Shown here one piece after another: positions 25,801-35,456 of a DNA stretch of 64,000 bases; positions within the stretch are counted from its first letter, which is position 1, and every line of letters starts with the position of its first letter. The notes beneath the pieces were generated by a model. It did not search any database. It had not been told where the DNA came from and saw only the letters and a list, made by a program, of their open reading frames with translations. The DNA is from Trileptium ribeirensis (taxonomy: Eukaryota; Nematoda; Enoplea; Enoplida; Thoracostomopsidae). The DNA is taken from the NCBI GenBank assembly GCA_030248225.1, contig JASANE010001776.1:1-64000 (forward strand), given 5' to 3'. Both the position numbers and the translations under genes were made by a program.

Positions 25801-28800
25801 TGTATGGTTAAACTGATGGTCATAAACACTCATAACTATTGGTGAACCTACTTCACATATTTGTTTACTATCTACAACCAAGCCAGTATTGTTAGCTCGC
25901 ATTGAAATCCTGTATTTCTTATTGAGTCTGATTTATATAGACTAAAATTTTATTATAAAACGGTGTAGTCAATTGTATTTTGAATAGGTATATGTTTTAA
26001 GCGGTTGTAAATCGGTTATCTCAATTTCCAATTATTTTTAGTTTAAAATTTCTATGACTAAACTGTTTTGACTAAACTGTTTTAGCCACAATTAAAAAAT
26101 GAAATGAAAGTAGACTTGCTCAGTATTAAAACATCGAAATTTAAAATATTTATACCAAATCCTAAAATTGTGTTGCTATCAGAAAAACCAGCCTAAGACT
26201 GCAGTATGGATTCAGCTTTGATTTCTTGACTTTTAATCTTGCTTTAGGAAGCTTCAGCGGTAGCCAAATTTCACTTCAACGCTATTGTGCACTGCCGACA
26301 TTGCGTAAAGCCCAAGCTGTTGCGCTTATCAATATTCCAGGACAGAAAAACCAGCCTAAGACTGCAGTATGAATTCAGCTTTGATTTCTTGACTTTTAAT
26401 CTTGCTTTAGGAAGCTTCAGCGGTAGCCAAATTTCACTTCCACGCTATTGTGCACTGCCGACATTGCGTAAAGCCCAAGCTGTTGCGCTTATCAATATTC
26501 CAGGACAGAAAAACCAGCCTAAGACTGCACTATGAATTCAGCTTTGATTTCTTGACTTTTAATCTTGCTTTAGGAAGCTTCAGCGGTAGCCAAATTTCAC
26601 TTCAACGCTATTGTGCACTGCCGACATTGCGTAAAGCCCAAGCTGTTGCGCTTATCAATATTCCAGGAATTGGACTTATTTTTGGAATTGTTTTATTTAC
26701 CGGTGTCGTAATGACAGCATACTACGCTGGCTGTGACCCGCTAGAATCGGGTGTTATCGATAATCGTGATCAACTAACGGTGCGATTCATGATCGATGTT
26801 TTAGGATCGATCAAAGGCCTGCCTGGCCTATTTATGGCGTGTGTTTTTAGCGGGTTTGTATTAAATTGTGATATAGCTGATATTGATATTTAAAAAAAAT
26901 CTGGATATATTCTAATATATGAGTTTAAAATTATCGCTTTTTTGATAATACGGAAAATACTATATGATGTGTTCTCAGTTATGGCAAAAACCCAAACCGA
27001 GATAAATTTGACTCGAATCTGAATATTTATTTTAAGCTAGACTAATCAAATTCCCAATTCCTAAAAAATTCAATATAATTAAGGCAGAAACCCAACGTTA
27101 ATTCATTCAATTATCCAATACGACGTCACGGTGAATTTAAACTGAAAAACCGTAGAGTTACTTATCGAACGTAAATTGAATTCTTGACATTAAAAATTGA
27201 AAACTCTTTTTGACCTCCCTAAACCAAATTTTAAATCATTAAATTCATTTAAGCGAAGTTGAATTCAGCTATTGTAAAGCCAGTGAATTTGACTTCGGCT
27301 TCGGCTTTGCTTTTATCATACCTATGGCTATCAGCGTTCATGGAAAAAATGTGTGCAGTCACTGTACACCTGACATAATTTTTGAAAAACTGCTAAAGAA
27401 ACTGTGTCACTTTTAGAAAAACTGCTACAGAAATTGTGTCACTTTTACAAAAACCCTGCTATAAAAAATGCGTCACTTTCAGAAAAACTGCTACAGATAC
27501 TGTGTCACTTTTAGAAATACCGCTACATAAACTAAGTCAGTTTTAGGAAACCGCTACAGAAAATGACTTTTTTAGCAACATTGCTGTAGGAAATGTTTCA
27601 TTTTTAGAAAAACTGCTATACAAGCTGAACGCTTTTAGAAAAACTGCTATTGAAACTGCGTCAGTTTTCGAAAAAAACTGCTACACAATCTGTGTCACTT
27701 TTAGAATAATTACTACATAAATTAGTCGGCTTTTTTCTAAAATACCGCTTGCGTAGCGTTTTGAAAATACTGCTACATATGCTAGAGTCAGTTAAAATCT
27801 ATTTAGTTACAACGCTACGATCATTTTAATCACATATCAAAACCCTAAAACTCTCGATTTCTTCCTCCAATAGACAAAAAGGTAAACTTTTTGAAATTTA
27901 TGAATCACAAATCTTACGAAAATCATAATTTGAAGAGTGATTTTTATGTTGCAGGGAACCAGCACTTGCTCTATTTGATGCATATCGTAAAAATGGCTAA
28001 ACTTGGCTATTTTTCGTGCCAAATTTTATTAAATTTTGCTGCGGCGCTGTCCAGTAGGGTTAATAACACACACTATGTAGAGTAAAAATAATATCATCAA
28101 CGCGTTTAACATGTTAAAGCAAATCTATAATCACATCGTTCACTCTCAGCAAACAAACATTTTTCTAAATAAAAATTTTGAAAACTCAATATTTTGTGGT
28201 TATTTTTAATCTTCGGCTCATGACTCGAAAACGAACAAATGCATAACGACAGAGTTGCAGCTATGGGAGAATATTAAGTTAAAACAGTTGGGCGAAAATA
28301 AAAAAAATTTAACAGTACGGATGTGCTCATAATACTCTGTATTCTAAGATACATTTTTGTACATAAGTCGGTTGCTAACTGTGATTAAAAATACATGCTT
28401 TAAGCCTGAACGTCCGTGTTATCACTAGTAGTTATTAAGTTGTGAACTTACGTAAGTCAAAATTTTATATAATTTTATAAGACATTTCAGGTAATGTTAG
28501 GTACAATATTGATAAAACCGCGCTGGATATAATCTTAGTTTTGCTATATCTTTATTGACTTTGTATCATCATACTTTGCCACAGCACCAGCCTGTAAATA
28601 TATATACTGTTTTGCTACGCCCGTTCTTGCAGGATGTTGGATTTTGTCTAAAACAGATTTATTTTAAATGTGTCAATAGGATCCAAAACAACCGAAAACT
28701 GCGATAACTCCGTAACCGCTCAAAGTGTTATTTTGTACAGCAATTTGTCCTGTATATATCTTCACACATGTTTCTGTGAACGCTGCATAATATTGTAGTT

Positions 28801-31555
28801 CCCGCTTACACAGTTCGAAAATTATTTCTGTTTTACATAACGACGTTGGCCCATATCACCTTTAGGGGCCGGACGTTATAACGTTAGAAAAAGAACAGTT
28901 TAGAGCGGAGGGTTCTGGGTGCGGCAGCCCCCGACTTAGGCTTAGGCTTAGTAAATGGCTTATATAGGGACCTTAGCTCAGGATAAGACCAAGGCTTAGG
29001 CTTAGTATAATGAGAACGACATAGCATTCATTTCACTTCCGCCCCTAAAGGGTTACATTGACGACAACGTTTATCATGTCGCAGAGCGAACTGTAGGGCA
29101 ATTTATGTTGTTAACATTCTAATATTAGATTCTACATGGTAAAGCTACTAAAACTAGTCTTTTTCGGAACAATTTCAATAATAATAACTGGCATGAGGTT
29201 GGTATTTCGTGCAGTGGCTTCGGCATATTCCCAGAGCATAAAGCTTTAAGAATAACTTTCGTTTCGTTTTAGGCCACGTTTAGCAATATAATACTTCATG
29301 TTTATTAGTCTTGCAATTTAAGTTCAATGCCACCGTGTTTAATATACAAGTGTATTCTATACTGTTGAACGGCCCAAATCTAAAGTAAAAGTTCCAAATT
29401 GTTTATATTTATAGCCATAGGAGTAGATGTGATAGAAGAAATTTGTCAACAGTCATTTAATTTACGAAAATCATGGAAATGCTTGGCTGGTGTTTACATT
29501 ATAAAGGACACGGCATATAAAAGTTTTGTCTGTCTGTAGCCTATACCATGCCGCCTGATACCTTATGCGATAAAGTAGAAATGATTTATTTTATATGAAC
29601 CAAATAATTGCTATATCATTAGTTTTTATGCAACTTTCGTATGTTGACGAAATTTGCAAGCGTAACCGTAAAGCTGAGCTAAAAGTAGATATGCCTATAT
29701 TTCGAAGGACTGTAATATTGGTGTCATCATGATGTGTCAATGCATCCTTTTCCTATCAGTTTACTTTTAATTCCCATTTCTTGCCTAGTGCTTGCAAAAC
29801 GCATAATCTACGTAAGACGTTTTATCATACATGCTCATACGGTCTAGAGGGTAACCCTAAGGCGTGAGACCATTGCCTTAAGCTCAAAGCACCTAGGTAC
29901 CACCAAAGTTTCCGGCAGCTGGTTCCACTACGACTCTTCCACCACCATCGCGACGCCGTAGACTGTCTTGAAAATTGCAAAATTGAACAAAAATTAGCGA
30001 AAATAAACATAAATTTGCAAAAAATACTAGCATTTTATACTAAAATTTTAGCAAAAAACTATGGGACATTTACAAAAAAGGCAGAAAATGGAGCTAATTG
30101 TGAAAAATTATGAACTATGTTTATAAGCAAATATGTATATATCGACTATGTTAACATTTAAAACTAGTGTCGAGTGTTAATAATGATATCTATATTTTAA
30201 TGAAATTATCTGTCTTCGTACAGAACATAGGGACAATATAGTGAAATCGTGTGGGACCAGTCCAAAATTCACTATAAAGACATTTTTACTGTAAAGAATG
30301 TATATAACGACTACGTTATTCATACGTAAAAAACATTTTAAACTAGTGTCGAGTGTTAATAATGATCTCTATATTTTAATGGAATTATTTGTCCTCGTAC
30401 AGAGCATAGGGATATAGTGAAATCGCCTGGGACTTGTGAAAATTCACTATAAAGACATTTTACTACATGTTCGTTTATTTGAATATAGACTGTTTGAGCG
30501 GGGTCAAAGGAACATTCTAATGTAATAGTATTTTCACTATAAGCGCGTTCGGTTTAAACCAACTCCACCACTGTTATCTGAGTTATTGTATATATAGGAT
30601 ATTTGTGATTTCGGAAACGGTGTTTGCAAAATATTATCAAAATCATAAAAATTCCAAACTAATGTTTAAATCAGGCTTTTTTGTAGAACTTCGTTAGTGA
30701 AGTCGAATGTGATCGAAAAAAAATTACTGACAATTATTGGTTAGCAGTGGTTCATTTGAATATTAGTGCCGATGACTTCTTTTTAGGACTCTTAGTACAG
30801 TGTCCAGCGGAATCAATTCAATGTCAGCTGTTGCTTGGGAAGATTGGGTTCGCCCGTTGCTGCCTGTTGGAATTACTCAGTCCAAACTTGCTTCCAACTT
30901 TGCGCTAAAGCTACTCAGTTTTATTTATGGTTTAATTACAATTGGGCTTGCAAATTCAGCTGAATCGCTGGGCGGTGTAATGAATATGCTTCTTGGCGGA
31001 CTCGGGTGTTTTATTGGACCGAGTGTGGGTTTAATTTTCTTGGGTATCTTAGTGCCATGTGCAAATGCGTACGGAGCTATAATTGGCGTATTTTCAGCGA
31101 CGGTTGTTAATGTTTGGCTCTTTGCTGGGCGTGTCATCACCAAGCCTGATTTAGAATACGCTTTACCTGGAGCTATTTCATGTTGCATTCTGTCGTCCGA
31201 TAATCAAACTGTGCTTGTACATAGGGTCACCCAAAATGCCACCGATATTCCGTGTGACTACACAGCGGAGTTTAGAGACAAACTATCTGAACGAATCATT
31301 TCTGAACGACATTCGCTGTATAAATTCTACTCACTCTCTCATATGATGATGCCGCTAATCGGATGGCTTATTGTAATGGTGATCGGGGCCGTATTAAGCC
31401 TGTTGACCGGTGGAACAAAAGTCACTCACGAAGCACCTCGGTTGGCACTTTTTTCGTCAAGACAATCGGTTTTTAGAACAGCAGCGAGATCAGGAAAAGT
31501 ATGCGATCGCATAAAGTCGAAACCAGATGACATTCCTGTGACAACAAAATTTTAA
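16681..31555 (+). CDS. SLC5-family sodium/solute symporter, complete six-exon gene
   Basis: Joined exons 16681-16894, 19392-19604, 21524-21687, 22659-22848, 26574-26853 and 30787-31555 give 1830 nt: 609 codons and a stop. All introns are GT...AG and phases match at every junction (1, 1, 0, 1, 2). The product follows the SLC5 order: [13 protein letters not shown] (TM1), [72 protein letters not shown], then [19 protein letters not shown], where the Ser/Thr residues of TM8 form the conserved sodium site in this family. About 13 membrane segments are expected, as usual. The pattern is nearest the SLC5A5/6/8/12 branch (iodide, vitamin, monocarboxylate). The substrate is not determinable from sequence. 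It acts in the plasma membrane by sodium-coupled uptake. Confidence 0.95.
17985..18095 (-). mobile_element. tRNA-derived SINE-like copy
   Basis: Read on the reverse strand it has a B-box GGTTCGATTC followed by GTGGCGGCGACTTGAGTTTG and ACAAATATTG, then ACACACAAAC. This aligns with the tail of the + strand copy at 15345-15455. The head (CATAACTCAAACGCTG) is a worn A-box. It lies in SLC5 intron 1 against the direction of transcription. Confidence 0.6.
18258..19391 (+). repeat. Array of nine partial exon 2 copies (about 125-bp units)
   Basis: Nine units begin near 18258, 18383, 18508, 18633, 18757, 18882, 19006, 19131 and 19256; the tenth position is the true exon 2. Each carries a T-rich tract ending in AG and then the first ~110 bases of exon 2 ([23 protein letters not shown] peptide). 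None continues into the second half of the exon. Copies are closer to one another than to the true exon; those nearest it (19006-19391) are intermediate. The 374-bp block starting near 18385 recurs at 18759 with identical 81-codon reverse-frame translation, so three-unit blocks were duplicated recently. Confidence 0.93.
19392..19604 (+). CDS. SLC5 exon 2 (residues 72-142)
   Basis: Acceptor TTTTTTTCAG ends at 19391 and donor GTAAGT follows 19604 (phase 1 to phase 1). It encodes the PAEIYTMG motif after TM2, then TM3 and the [16 protein letters not shown] loop, which is the conserved LY-YLE-RF signature of the family. The T-tract of its acceptor lies in sequence homologous to the end of the preceding array unit, so the array now supplies the acceptor context. 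Confidence 0.95.
19605..21523 (+). other. SLC5 intron 2
   Basis: About 1.9 kb. It contains a roughly 217-bp tandem duplication (19866-20225) and otherwise AT-rich sequence. The patch at 21000-21240 is GC-richer, with C runs and G runs, but shows no gene. Confidence 0.85.
19866..20225 (+). repeat. Tandem duplication, about 217-bp period
   Basis: AAAGATCGTGAATGTTTCCC begins at 19866 and again at 20083. Each is followed by AAACTGTT, ATGATCAAC- or ATGACCAAC-type text and TGTGTACAGTGTTCCACC, ending in AAAACGGGCATAAAT. The second copy is slightly shorter. It lies within SLC5 intron 2. No splice-site or coding character is obvious. Confidence 0.8.
21524..21687 (+). CDS. SLC5 exon 3 (residues 143-197)
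   Basis: Acceptor TTATTTTTAG before 21524 and donor GTATAC after 21687 (phase 1 to 0). It encodes TM4-TM5 ([17 protein letters not shown]) and the well-conserved [20 protein letters not shown] region. No gap remains between this exon and exons 2 and 4 when compared with the usual SLC5 order. Confidence 0.95.
21688..22658 (+). other. SLC5 intron 3
   Basis: About 970 bp with a GTATAC donor and an ATTATTCTAG acceptor. The segment 22250-22430 has loosely repeated words of the AAGCTAA-AC-AAACACAT type. No exon-head array is present before exon 4, unlike exons 2 and 5. Confidence 0.8.
22659..22848 (+). CDS. SLC5 exon 4 (residues 198-260)
   Basis: Starts with GCG-ATG after ATTCTAG and ends ATG-G before GTAATT (phase 0 to 1). 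It encodes TM6 ([14 protein letters not shown]), the [18 protein letters not shown] loop and the start of TM7. The downstream donor lies only 14 bases before the first unit of the 122-bp array. Confidence 0.95.
22863..24725 (+). repeat. 122-bp tandem array, 15 units
   Basis: Unit starts follow at 22981, 23103, 23223, 23345, 23467, 23589, 23711, 23833, 23995, 24117, 24239, 24361, 24483 and 24605, after a first partial unit. Each contains a consensus-like acceptor, TTTTGATTTTTCAG, followed by GTTTTGTACCGCAGAACTG. About 40 foreign bases sit in the unit near 23903-23940. A six-unit block with the same variants (TTTAAG acceptor change, AGCTAAGACG, GATGTTTCAG) recurs at an offset of 772 bp. The unit has no recognisable SLC5 coding sequence. 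Confidence 0.93.
24850..25150 (+). repeat. Tandem duplication, 151-bp period
   Basis: GATTGCAAAGCCATAGCTCA begins at 24850 and again at 25001. Both copies run through TTTATCTAATGTTATA, GCCTCTGCTGCC and TTTATGATATTTTC with few differences. A third truncated start follows. Intronic, no coding content. Confidence 0.85.
25434..25510 (+). mobile_element. Possible tRNA-derived SINE remnant
   Basis: GGTAGCCGAGTGGTC resembles the A-box of serine/leucine tRNAs. About 45 bases later GGTTGATAATC is a worn B-box. No cloverleaf with a sound anticodon stem can be drawn, so a functional tRNA is unlikely. The tail has only weak likeness to the other SINE-like copies. Confidence 0.35.
26180..26505 (+). repeat. 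Two partial exon 5 copies (163-bp units)
   Basis: Units at 26180-26342 and 26343-26505 repeat the final ~68 bases of intron 4, the acceptor CTTGCTTTAG, and the first ~93 bases of exon 5 (peptide [20 protein letters not shown]). Both break off at ATCAATATTCCAG and return to intron text GACAGAAAAACC; the third unit runs on into the full exon at 26574. Only a handful of bases differ between copies (for example Gln to Pro in the second), so the duplication is recent. Read from either copy's acceptor, the frame meets a stop (TGA) shortly after the exon head. Confidence 0.95.
26574..26853 (+). CDS. SLC5 exon 5 (residues 261-353)
   Basis: Acceptor TTGCTTTAG before 26574; donor GTTTGT after 26853, a weak consensus, but phase 2 fits exon 6. 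It encodes the rest of TM7, [15 protein letters not shown]8 by family numbering ([20 protein letters not shown]), the CDPL loop, and the helix [20 protein letters not shown]. Confidence 0.94.
27360..27790 (+). repeat. Degenerate repeats, about 30-35 bp
   Basis: About 12 loose copies of a CACTTTTAGAAAAACTGCTA / CAGAAACTGTGT theme, with variable length and many substitutions. Because of its drift this array looks older than the 122-, 125-, 135- and 163-bp arrays. The repeated TTTTAG could serve as weak acceptor sites but no coding sequence accompanies it. Confidence 0.75.
29965..30120 (+). repeat. A-rich quasi-periodic island 2
   Basis: Words such as AAAATTGCAAAATTGAAC, AAAATTAGCGAAAAT and AATTTGCAAAAAAT follow one another at about 11-12 base spacing. 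Same texture and strand bias as the islands near 44.6 and 63.9 kb (same strand) and 15.6 and 59.2 kb (opposite strand). The flank at 29830-29960 is GC-richer and unique. Confidence 0.5.
30130..30560 (+). mobile_element. Tandemly duplicated remnant of a pogo/Tigger-like DNA element
   Basis: About 175 bases are duplicated (near 30138 and 30305). Both copies share AAACTAGTGTCGAGTGTTAA, CTATATTTTAATG, ATAGTGAAATCG and TTCACTATAAAGACATTTT. A third end-like TTTTCACTATAAGCGCGTTC follows at 30533. The TTCACTATAAAG and ATAGTGAAATCG pair resembles ends of pogo/Tigger elements, which is an inference from texture rather than a full element. Confidence 0.55.
30787..31555 (+). CDS. SLC5 exon 6 and stop (residues 354-609)
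   Basis: Acceptor TTCTTTTTTAG before 30787; stop TAA 31553-31555. It begins with [19 protein letters not shown], the TM8 (structural numbering) sodium-site segment, and continues through four or five more membrane helices ([40 protein letters not shown] and others). A hydrophilic extracellular loop has two N-glycosylation sequons (NQT, NAT), followed by a last helix [20 protein letters not shown]. The final ~60 residues are basic and cytoplasmic. The loop and tail are less conserved, as usual for the family. Confidence 0.94.
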
Positions 31556-31888
31556 CTGATTCATAACTATAAATGTAGATTATTTGTGCCAGTTATCAGA
31601 AAGTTAACTTTTGGTAACGTTTCAGAATGATCACTATCTGGAAATTTGAAATCCGAAGTCTGTAAATATTGGTGCTGTGAATTTTGTCGTAAATTTTACT
31701 TAACACTGACTAAATCTTTCACCTAATTGCTTTACGAACTTTGATAATTTCTCAAATACCTAGAAATATGTGTTTAAGTTATTTTCGCTAACCATAAGAA
31801 TAATACAAACAAAACGAACAAAACATTAATAATAACTTATTTGGTCGCTAAAACATAGGCTTGCTTAAAGAAGGCGACAACGGAAGCG

Positions 31889-31894
31889 AATAAA
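31889..31894 (+). promoter_or_regulatory. Candidate polyadenylation signal of the SLC5 gene
   Basis: The first good AATAAA on the sense strand lies about 334 bases after the stop. The distance is ordinary for a 3' UTR. The call rests only on the hexamer and position. Confidence 0.4.
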
Positions 31895-32129
31895 TTTAGG
31901 TATCCAGCTTCTCAAATAGTTCCAAAGTAAGTTGATTCTATGGCATTAATAGTAGTGGCCACACAGCTAAAGAAATTTATTCGGATTTGCAATTCGGAAT
32001 GTTATATTCATCGTTTAATTTGCTAGCGTCCGCTTGGAGTTGCGCTACAGCCGTTAGCGTGGAGAAATATATTCGGATTTCCAACATGCAATGCTGAATT
32101 TATTTTTTTATTTGCTGTGTCTTCTTGTA

Positions 32130-32990
32130 CTAAATCCGTTAGCCTCAAGAAATTTATTTGCATTTTGAATTCCTCCTCAGTTTAATTATATCCTCGTGTA
32201 CTACTACCGTTAGCCTCAAGAAATTTATTTACAATTGCAATTTGGAATGCTGAATTCCTGCTCAGTTTAATTATATCCTCGTATATTACTACCATTAGCC
32301 TCAAGAAATTTATTTACATTTGCAATTTGGAATGCTGAATTCCTCCTCAGTTTAATTATATCCTCGTATACTACTACCATTAGCGTTAAGAAATTTATTT
32401 ACATTTGCAATTTGGAATGCTGAATTCCTGCTCAGTTTATTTATATCCTGGTATACTACTACCGTTAGCCTCAAGAAATTTATTTACATTTGCAATTTGG
32501 AATGCCGAATTTCCTGCTCAGTTTAATTGTATCCTCGTATACTACTACCGTTAGACTCAAGAAATTTATTTACATTTGCAATTTGGAATGCTGAATTCCT
32601 GCTCAGTTTAATTATATCCTCGTATACTACTACCATTAGCCTCAAGAAATTTATTTACATTTGCAATTTGGAATGCTGAATTCCTGCTCAGTTTAATTAT
32701 ATCCTCGTATACTACTACCATTAGCCTCAAGAAATTTATTTACATTTGCAATTTGGAATGCTGAATTCCTGCTCAGTTTAATTATATCCTCGTATACTAC
32801 TACCGTTAGCCTCAAGAAATTTATTTACATTTGCAATTTGGAATGCCGAATTTCCTGCTCAGTTTAATTGTATCCTCGTATACTACTACCGTTAGACTCA
32901 AGAAATTTATTTACATTTGCAATGCTGAATTCCCCTCAGTTTAATTATATCCTCGTATACTACTACCGTTAGCCTCAACAAATCTATTTG
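32130..32990 (+). repeat. 85-bp tandem array, about 11 units
   Basis: Units centred on CCTCAAGAAATTTATTT fall at 32143, 32214, 32299, 32384, 32469, 32555, 32640, 32725, 32810, 32896 and 32973. Each also has TCCTGCTCAGTTTAATTATA, whose CTCAG is acceptor-like. Variants repeat with an offset of 341 bp (32469/32810 and 32555/32896), so a four-unit block was copied. The array lies downstream of the SLC5 stop and of its candidate poly(A) signal. Confidence 0.92.
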
Positions 32991-32999
32991 CAAGAAGTA

Positions 33000-33390
33000 C
33001 GTACAGCAGTAAAGAATTAACTAATCAGAGTTGTGGTGCTGGACTGGAACCAACTGGGTAATGGACTATGTGCAGTGGTAAGGAATTAACCTGAAATTGT
33101 CAATTTATGGCGCTGGAGTGCAACTGACTTGGTAATGAAGCGTGTGCAGTGGTAAGGAATTTGAAATTTGTGGAGATAGACTGGAACCATTTAGATAATG
33201 AAGATTGTGCAGTTTTAAATAATTAATCAGAAATTGTCAATTTTGTATTGATAGACTGGAACCAACTGGGCAACGAAGTATTTGCTATCGTAAGAACTTA
33301 TAAATTACTAAATTTATAATGCTGGGCTGGAATATGCTGGTAATGAAGTATGCGCAGCCGTAAAGAATCCAATTGCATAATTATTCTAAT
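33000..33390 (+). repeat. Degenerate tandem repeat, about 70 bp
   Basis: Five to six diverged units share GTGCAGTGGTAAGGAATTAA-, GAAATTGTCAATTTATGG-, and CTGGACTGGAACCAACTGGG-like words. The region directly follows the tight 85-bp array but is unrelated in sequence. No coding content. Confidence 0.7.
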
Positions 33391-33985
33391 CTAAACGCTG
33401 GGTTAGGCAACAAAAGTGTGTTTTTAGGATTAAGATTGATTCCAGGAGTAATTCAACACATATCCGCCATTCAACTAATAAAATTTTTAGCGAAGTAATA
33501 TAATTTCATAAATATATAAATATAACTCCAGCTTACTGATTTTATTGTTTGTCAAGTATGATCAGCGGTGCAGGAAGATGGAATTGCCTTCCGCTTTTCG
33601 ACTGTCGGTAAAACTGCCTTTCGAACGTTTTCGTAGGTGCGACCAACTTTTTAGTATCAATTTTGCGCCTCTGACTATGAGCTTCACGTCTGATCGTACA
33701 TTTGTAAGGTTCTCTAACGAAGTCCAGATCTAGCCTGTACATTTCGGTTGTTTTTCAAAACAGAGTTTAATATTTCTATACCCAAGTCAGTTTGTAAGGC
33801 ACACGCCATGCTATTTTCACGCGTTATGGGTGTTTTCTCTTTTACTACGGTGTGTTTGTGAAGCGCGGTTTTTTCTCAAAATAGTAAAAATAATACAACT
33901 TGTTTACAAATAGGATCAAGTTATTATAATCAAGATATAGGGCTCGTGCAATTGTAAAAATTTTATAAAGCCATTTGAATTAAAC
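33391..33985. other. Convergent 3' region between the two genes
   Basis: The SLC5 gene (+) and the channel gene (-) end towards each other here. No gene is seen. A TTTATT at 33541-33546, read on the reverse strand as AATAAA, is a possible poly(A) signal about 440 bases after the channel stop codon. This rests on the hexamer only. Confidence 0.4.
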
Positions 33986-34174
33986 CTAATCCCAATCATC
34001 TTCTGAAATTCGACCATAGTTGTGGTAACAGGTTGTCAGATAAAAGATTGCGAAAACCAAAAATATGATCGCAAATACAATTCGTGATATTTTGTCGATA
34101 ACGATTGCTTTGCATGGCTTTCCAGAGATTTCCGAATGTATTTTATCATCACCGCTAGGCATATCAGTAACTTT
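33986..34174 (-). CDS. Cys-loop ligand-gated channel, last exon (M4 and stop)
   Basis: Reverse strand, acceptor CTATTTCAG before 34174, stop TAG at 33988-33986, 62 codons. It encodes the end of the intracellular loop, then IDKISRIVFAIIFLVFAIFY, the typical charged lead-in and fourth membrane helix of Cys-loop receptors, and a short tail ending EDDWD. It starts in phase 0, which fits the phase 0 end of the M3 exon at 35296. The M3-M4 loop from these two exons is only about 40-45 residues, short for the family, unless an exon between them was missed. Confidence 0.92.
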   Translation of the reverse strand, partial: KVTDMPSGDDKIHSEISGKPCKAIVIDKISRIVFAIIFLVFAIFYLTTCYHNYGRISEDDWD

Positions 34175-35295
34175 CTGAAATAGAAAACTTCCAGCGCACC
34201 AAAGAGCGACAGTTTGGTATTTTTACTTTGAGGACTATTTAAAACTATGTATTCTTTGTTTGCTTTCTTTGTACGTATTAAGCAATTCATCAGACGGGCT
34301 GGCTGAAAAGGACATCATTTTACAGTTGAAGTGTCGAGCAAAACGGAACGTTCCAGTGTAGATTAATATTGTTTGCGGGGTTAAGGTTTGGCTGGCACAA
34401 CTTGATATATTTTACCCGGACACAGCAAGTTTTAACGATGGTTCCGCGTTTGATCCGACTGTTGTTTTATAATAGTTTATATTAGCTTTGAGAATTAACC
34501 AAAGTCCAAATTAATTTTTAGCGAAGGTCTAATGTTTCTGTGACAACATACATTGTAGCAATATGACAGGACAAGGTTTTTCATTCCGGTTCTGTTGAAA
34601 TATGGCTCCTGTTTTTAAAATACCCTGAAAAAGTTCAGTCTTTTAAGCAATGAATGCAGGGAAAATTAATACACACAGCTAGAAACTTTCATGTCGAAAT
34701 GCATAGCTACGCAAGTGTTAATTCTACGAAGCACAGCGCATCCAACACTACCTAGTTTTAGTGTTTCTGAATCTTAGTCTCATGATGAAAATGTTTATGA
34801 CAAGACTGTGTATATTAGAATTAAGGTCTAAACTCACACATGTAATAAACCTTAAAATAGTACTAAAGTAATAAGGACTCTGTGTAAGATATATCAACTG
34901 AAGGATCACAAATTCTACTTGAAGAAGTACTTAAAGAATTGTTTTGACAAAAACCAACATCCAAGCGTCATGAATTTTAACATGAAATATTGAATAAATT
35001 ACTTGTTTATTAGTAGTTGACTGTAAAATAACTAGGAACTATATATTTGAGAGTGACGTTATTTTATTATTTCATTGCTAATAATTTCATTGTGGATTAT
35101 TTATATAAATTAAATGTCTCGGTGCAAATGAGTCTTACGACGCTTTTCTTGAAATCGTTCACTTTATAAATCACTCTGTTGCAATGTTATGCGTGTCAAG
35201 TTTAAATATTGGAAAGTTGGACTATCCATAAAATTTAAATTGGTTGCAAACTAGAGTAAATTACTTGGGCTATGATTTGGTTTACGATTACTTAC
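34175..35295 (-). other. Channel intron between M3 and M4 exons
   Basis: GTAAGT donor at 35295 and TTTCAG acceptor at 34175. AT-rich, with no exon-head copies before the M4 exon and no other recognisable coding segment. Confidence 0.8.
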
Positions 35296-35456
35296 CGGTT
35301 TACAAACACTTGTAAGCGGAACTCCGATCTTGTTTCGATATATGTAGTTGACGATAATGAATTCTACTAGGACGCTGATAACGAAGGCATTGCATCCCAA
35401 TATCCAAATATCAATCGATTTCAGGTACGATACGGGTGGTAGGGAACGGCTTAGAT
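35296..35456 (-). CDS. Cys-loop ligand-gated channel, M3 exon
   Basis: Reverse strand, 161 nt: two bases completing a codon, then 53 codons, ending in phase 0 before GTAAGT. It encodes SLPPVSYLKSIDIW, the M2-M3 linker, then helix M3 (GCNAFVISVLVEFIIVNYIY). LPPVSY-K-ID-W is the hallmark of the anion-selective invertebrate members (GABA/glutamate/histamine-gated chloride channels). The transmitter cannot be told. The channel would sit in the plasma membrane as a pentamer. Its acceptor AAATTTCAG and first ~75 bases are the source of the 135-bp array directly upstream in transcript sense. Confidence 0.93.

Larger units (their letters stand above)
22849..26573 (+). other. SLC5 intron 4
   Basis: About 3.7 kb. 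It carries, in order, the 122-bp array (22863-24725), a 151-bp tandem duplication (24850-25150), a possible tRNA-like SINE remnant (25434-25510), AT-rich filler (25510-26179) and two partial exon 5 copies (26180-26505). Confidence 0.85.
26854..30786 (+). other. SLC5 intron 5
   Basis: About 3.9 kb. It contains degenerate repeats (27360-27790), an A-rich quasi-periodic island (29965-30120), and a tandem duplication derived from a pogo/Tigger-like end (30130-30480). The stretch 27800-29960 shows no gene. There is no partial copy of exon 6 before its acceptor. Confidence 0.8.
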
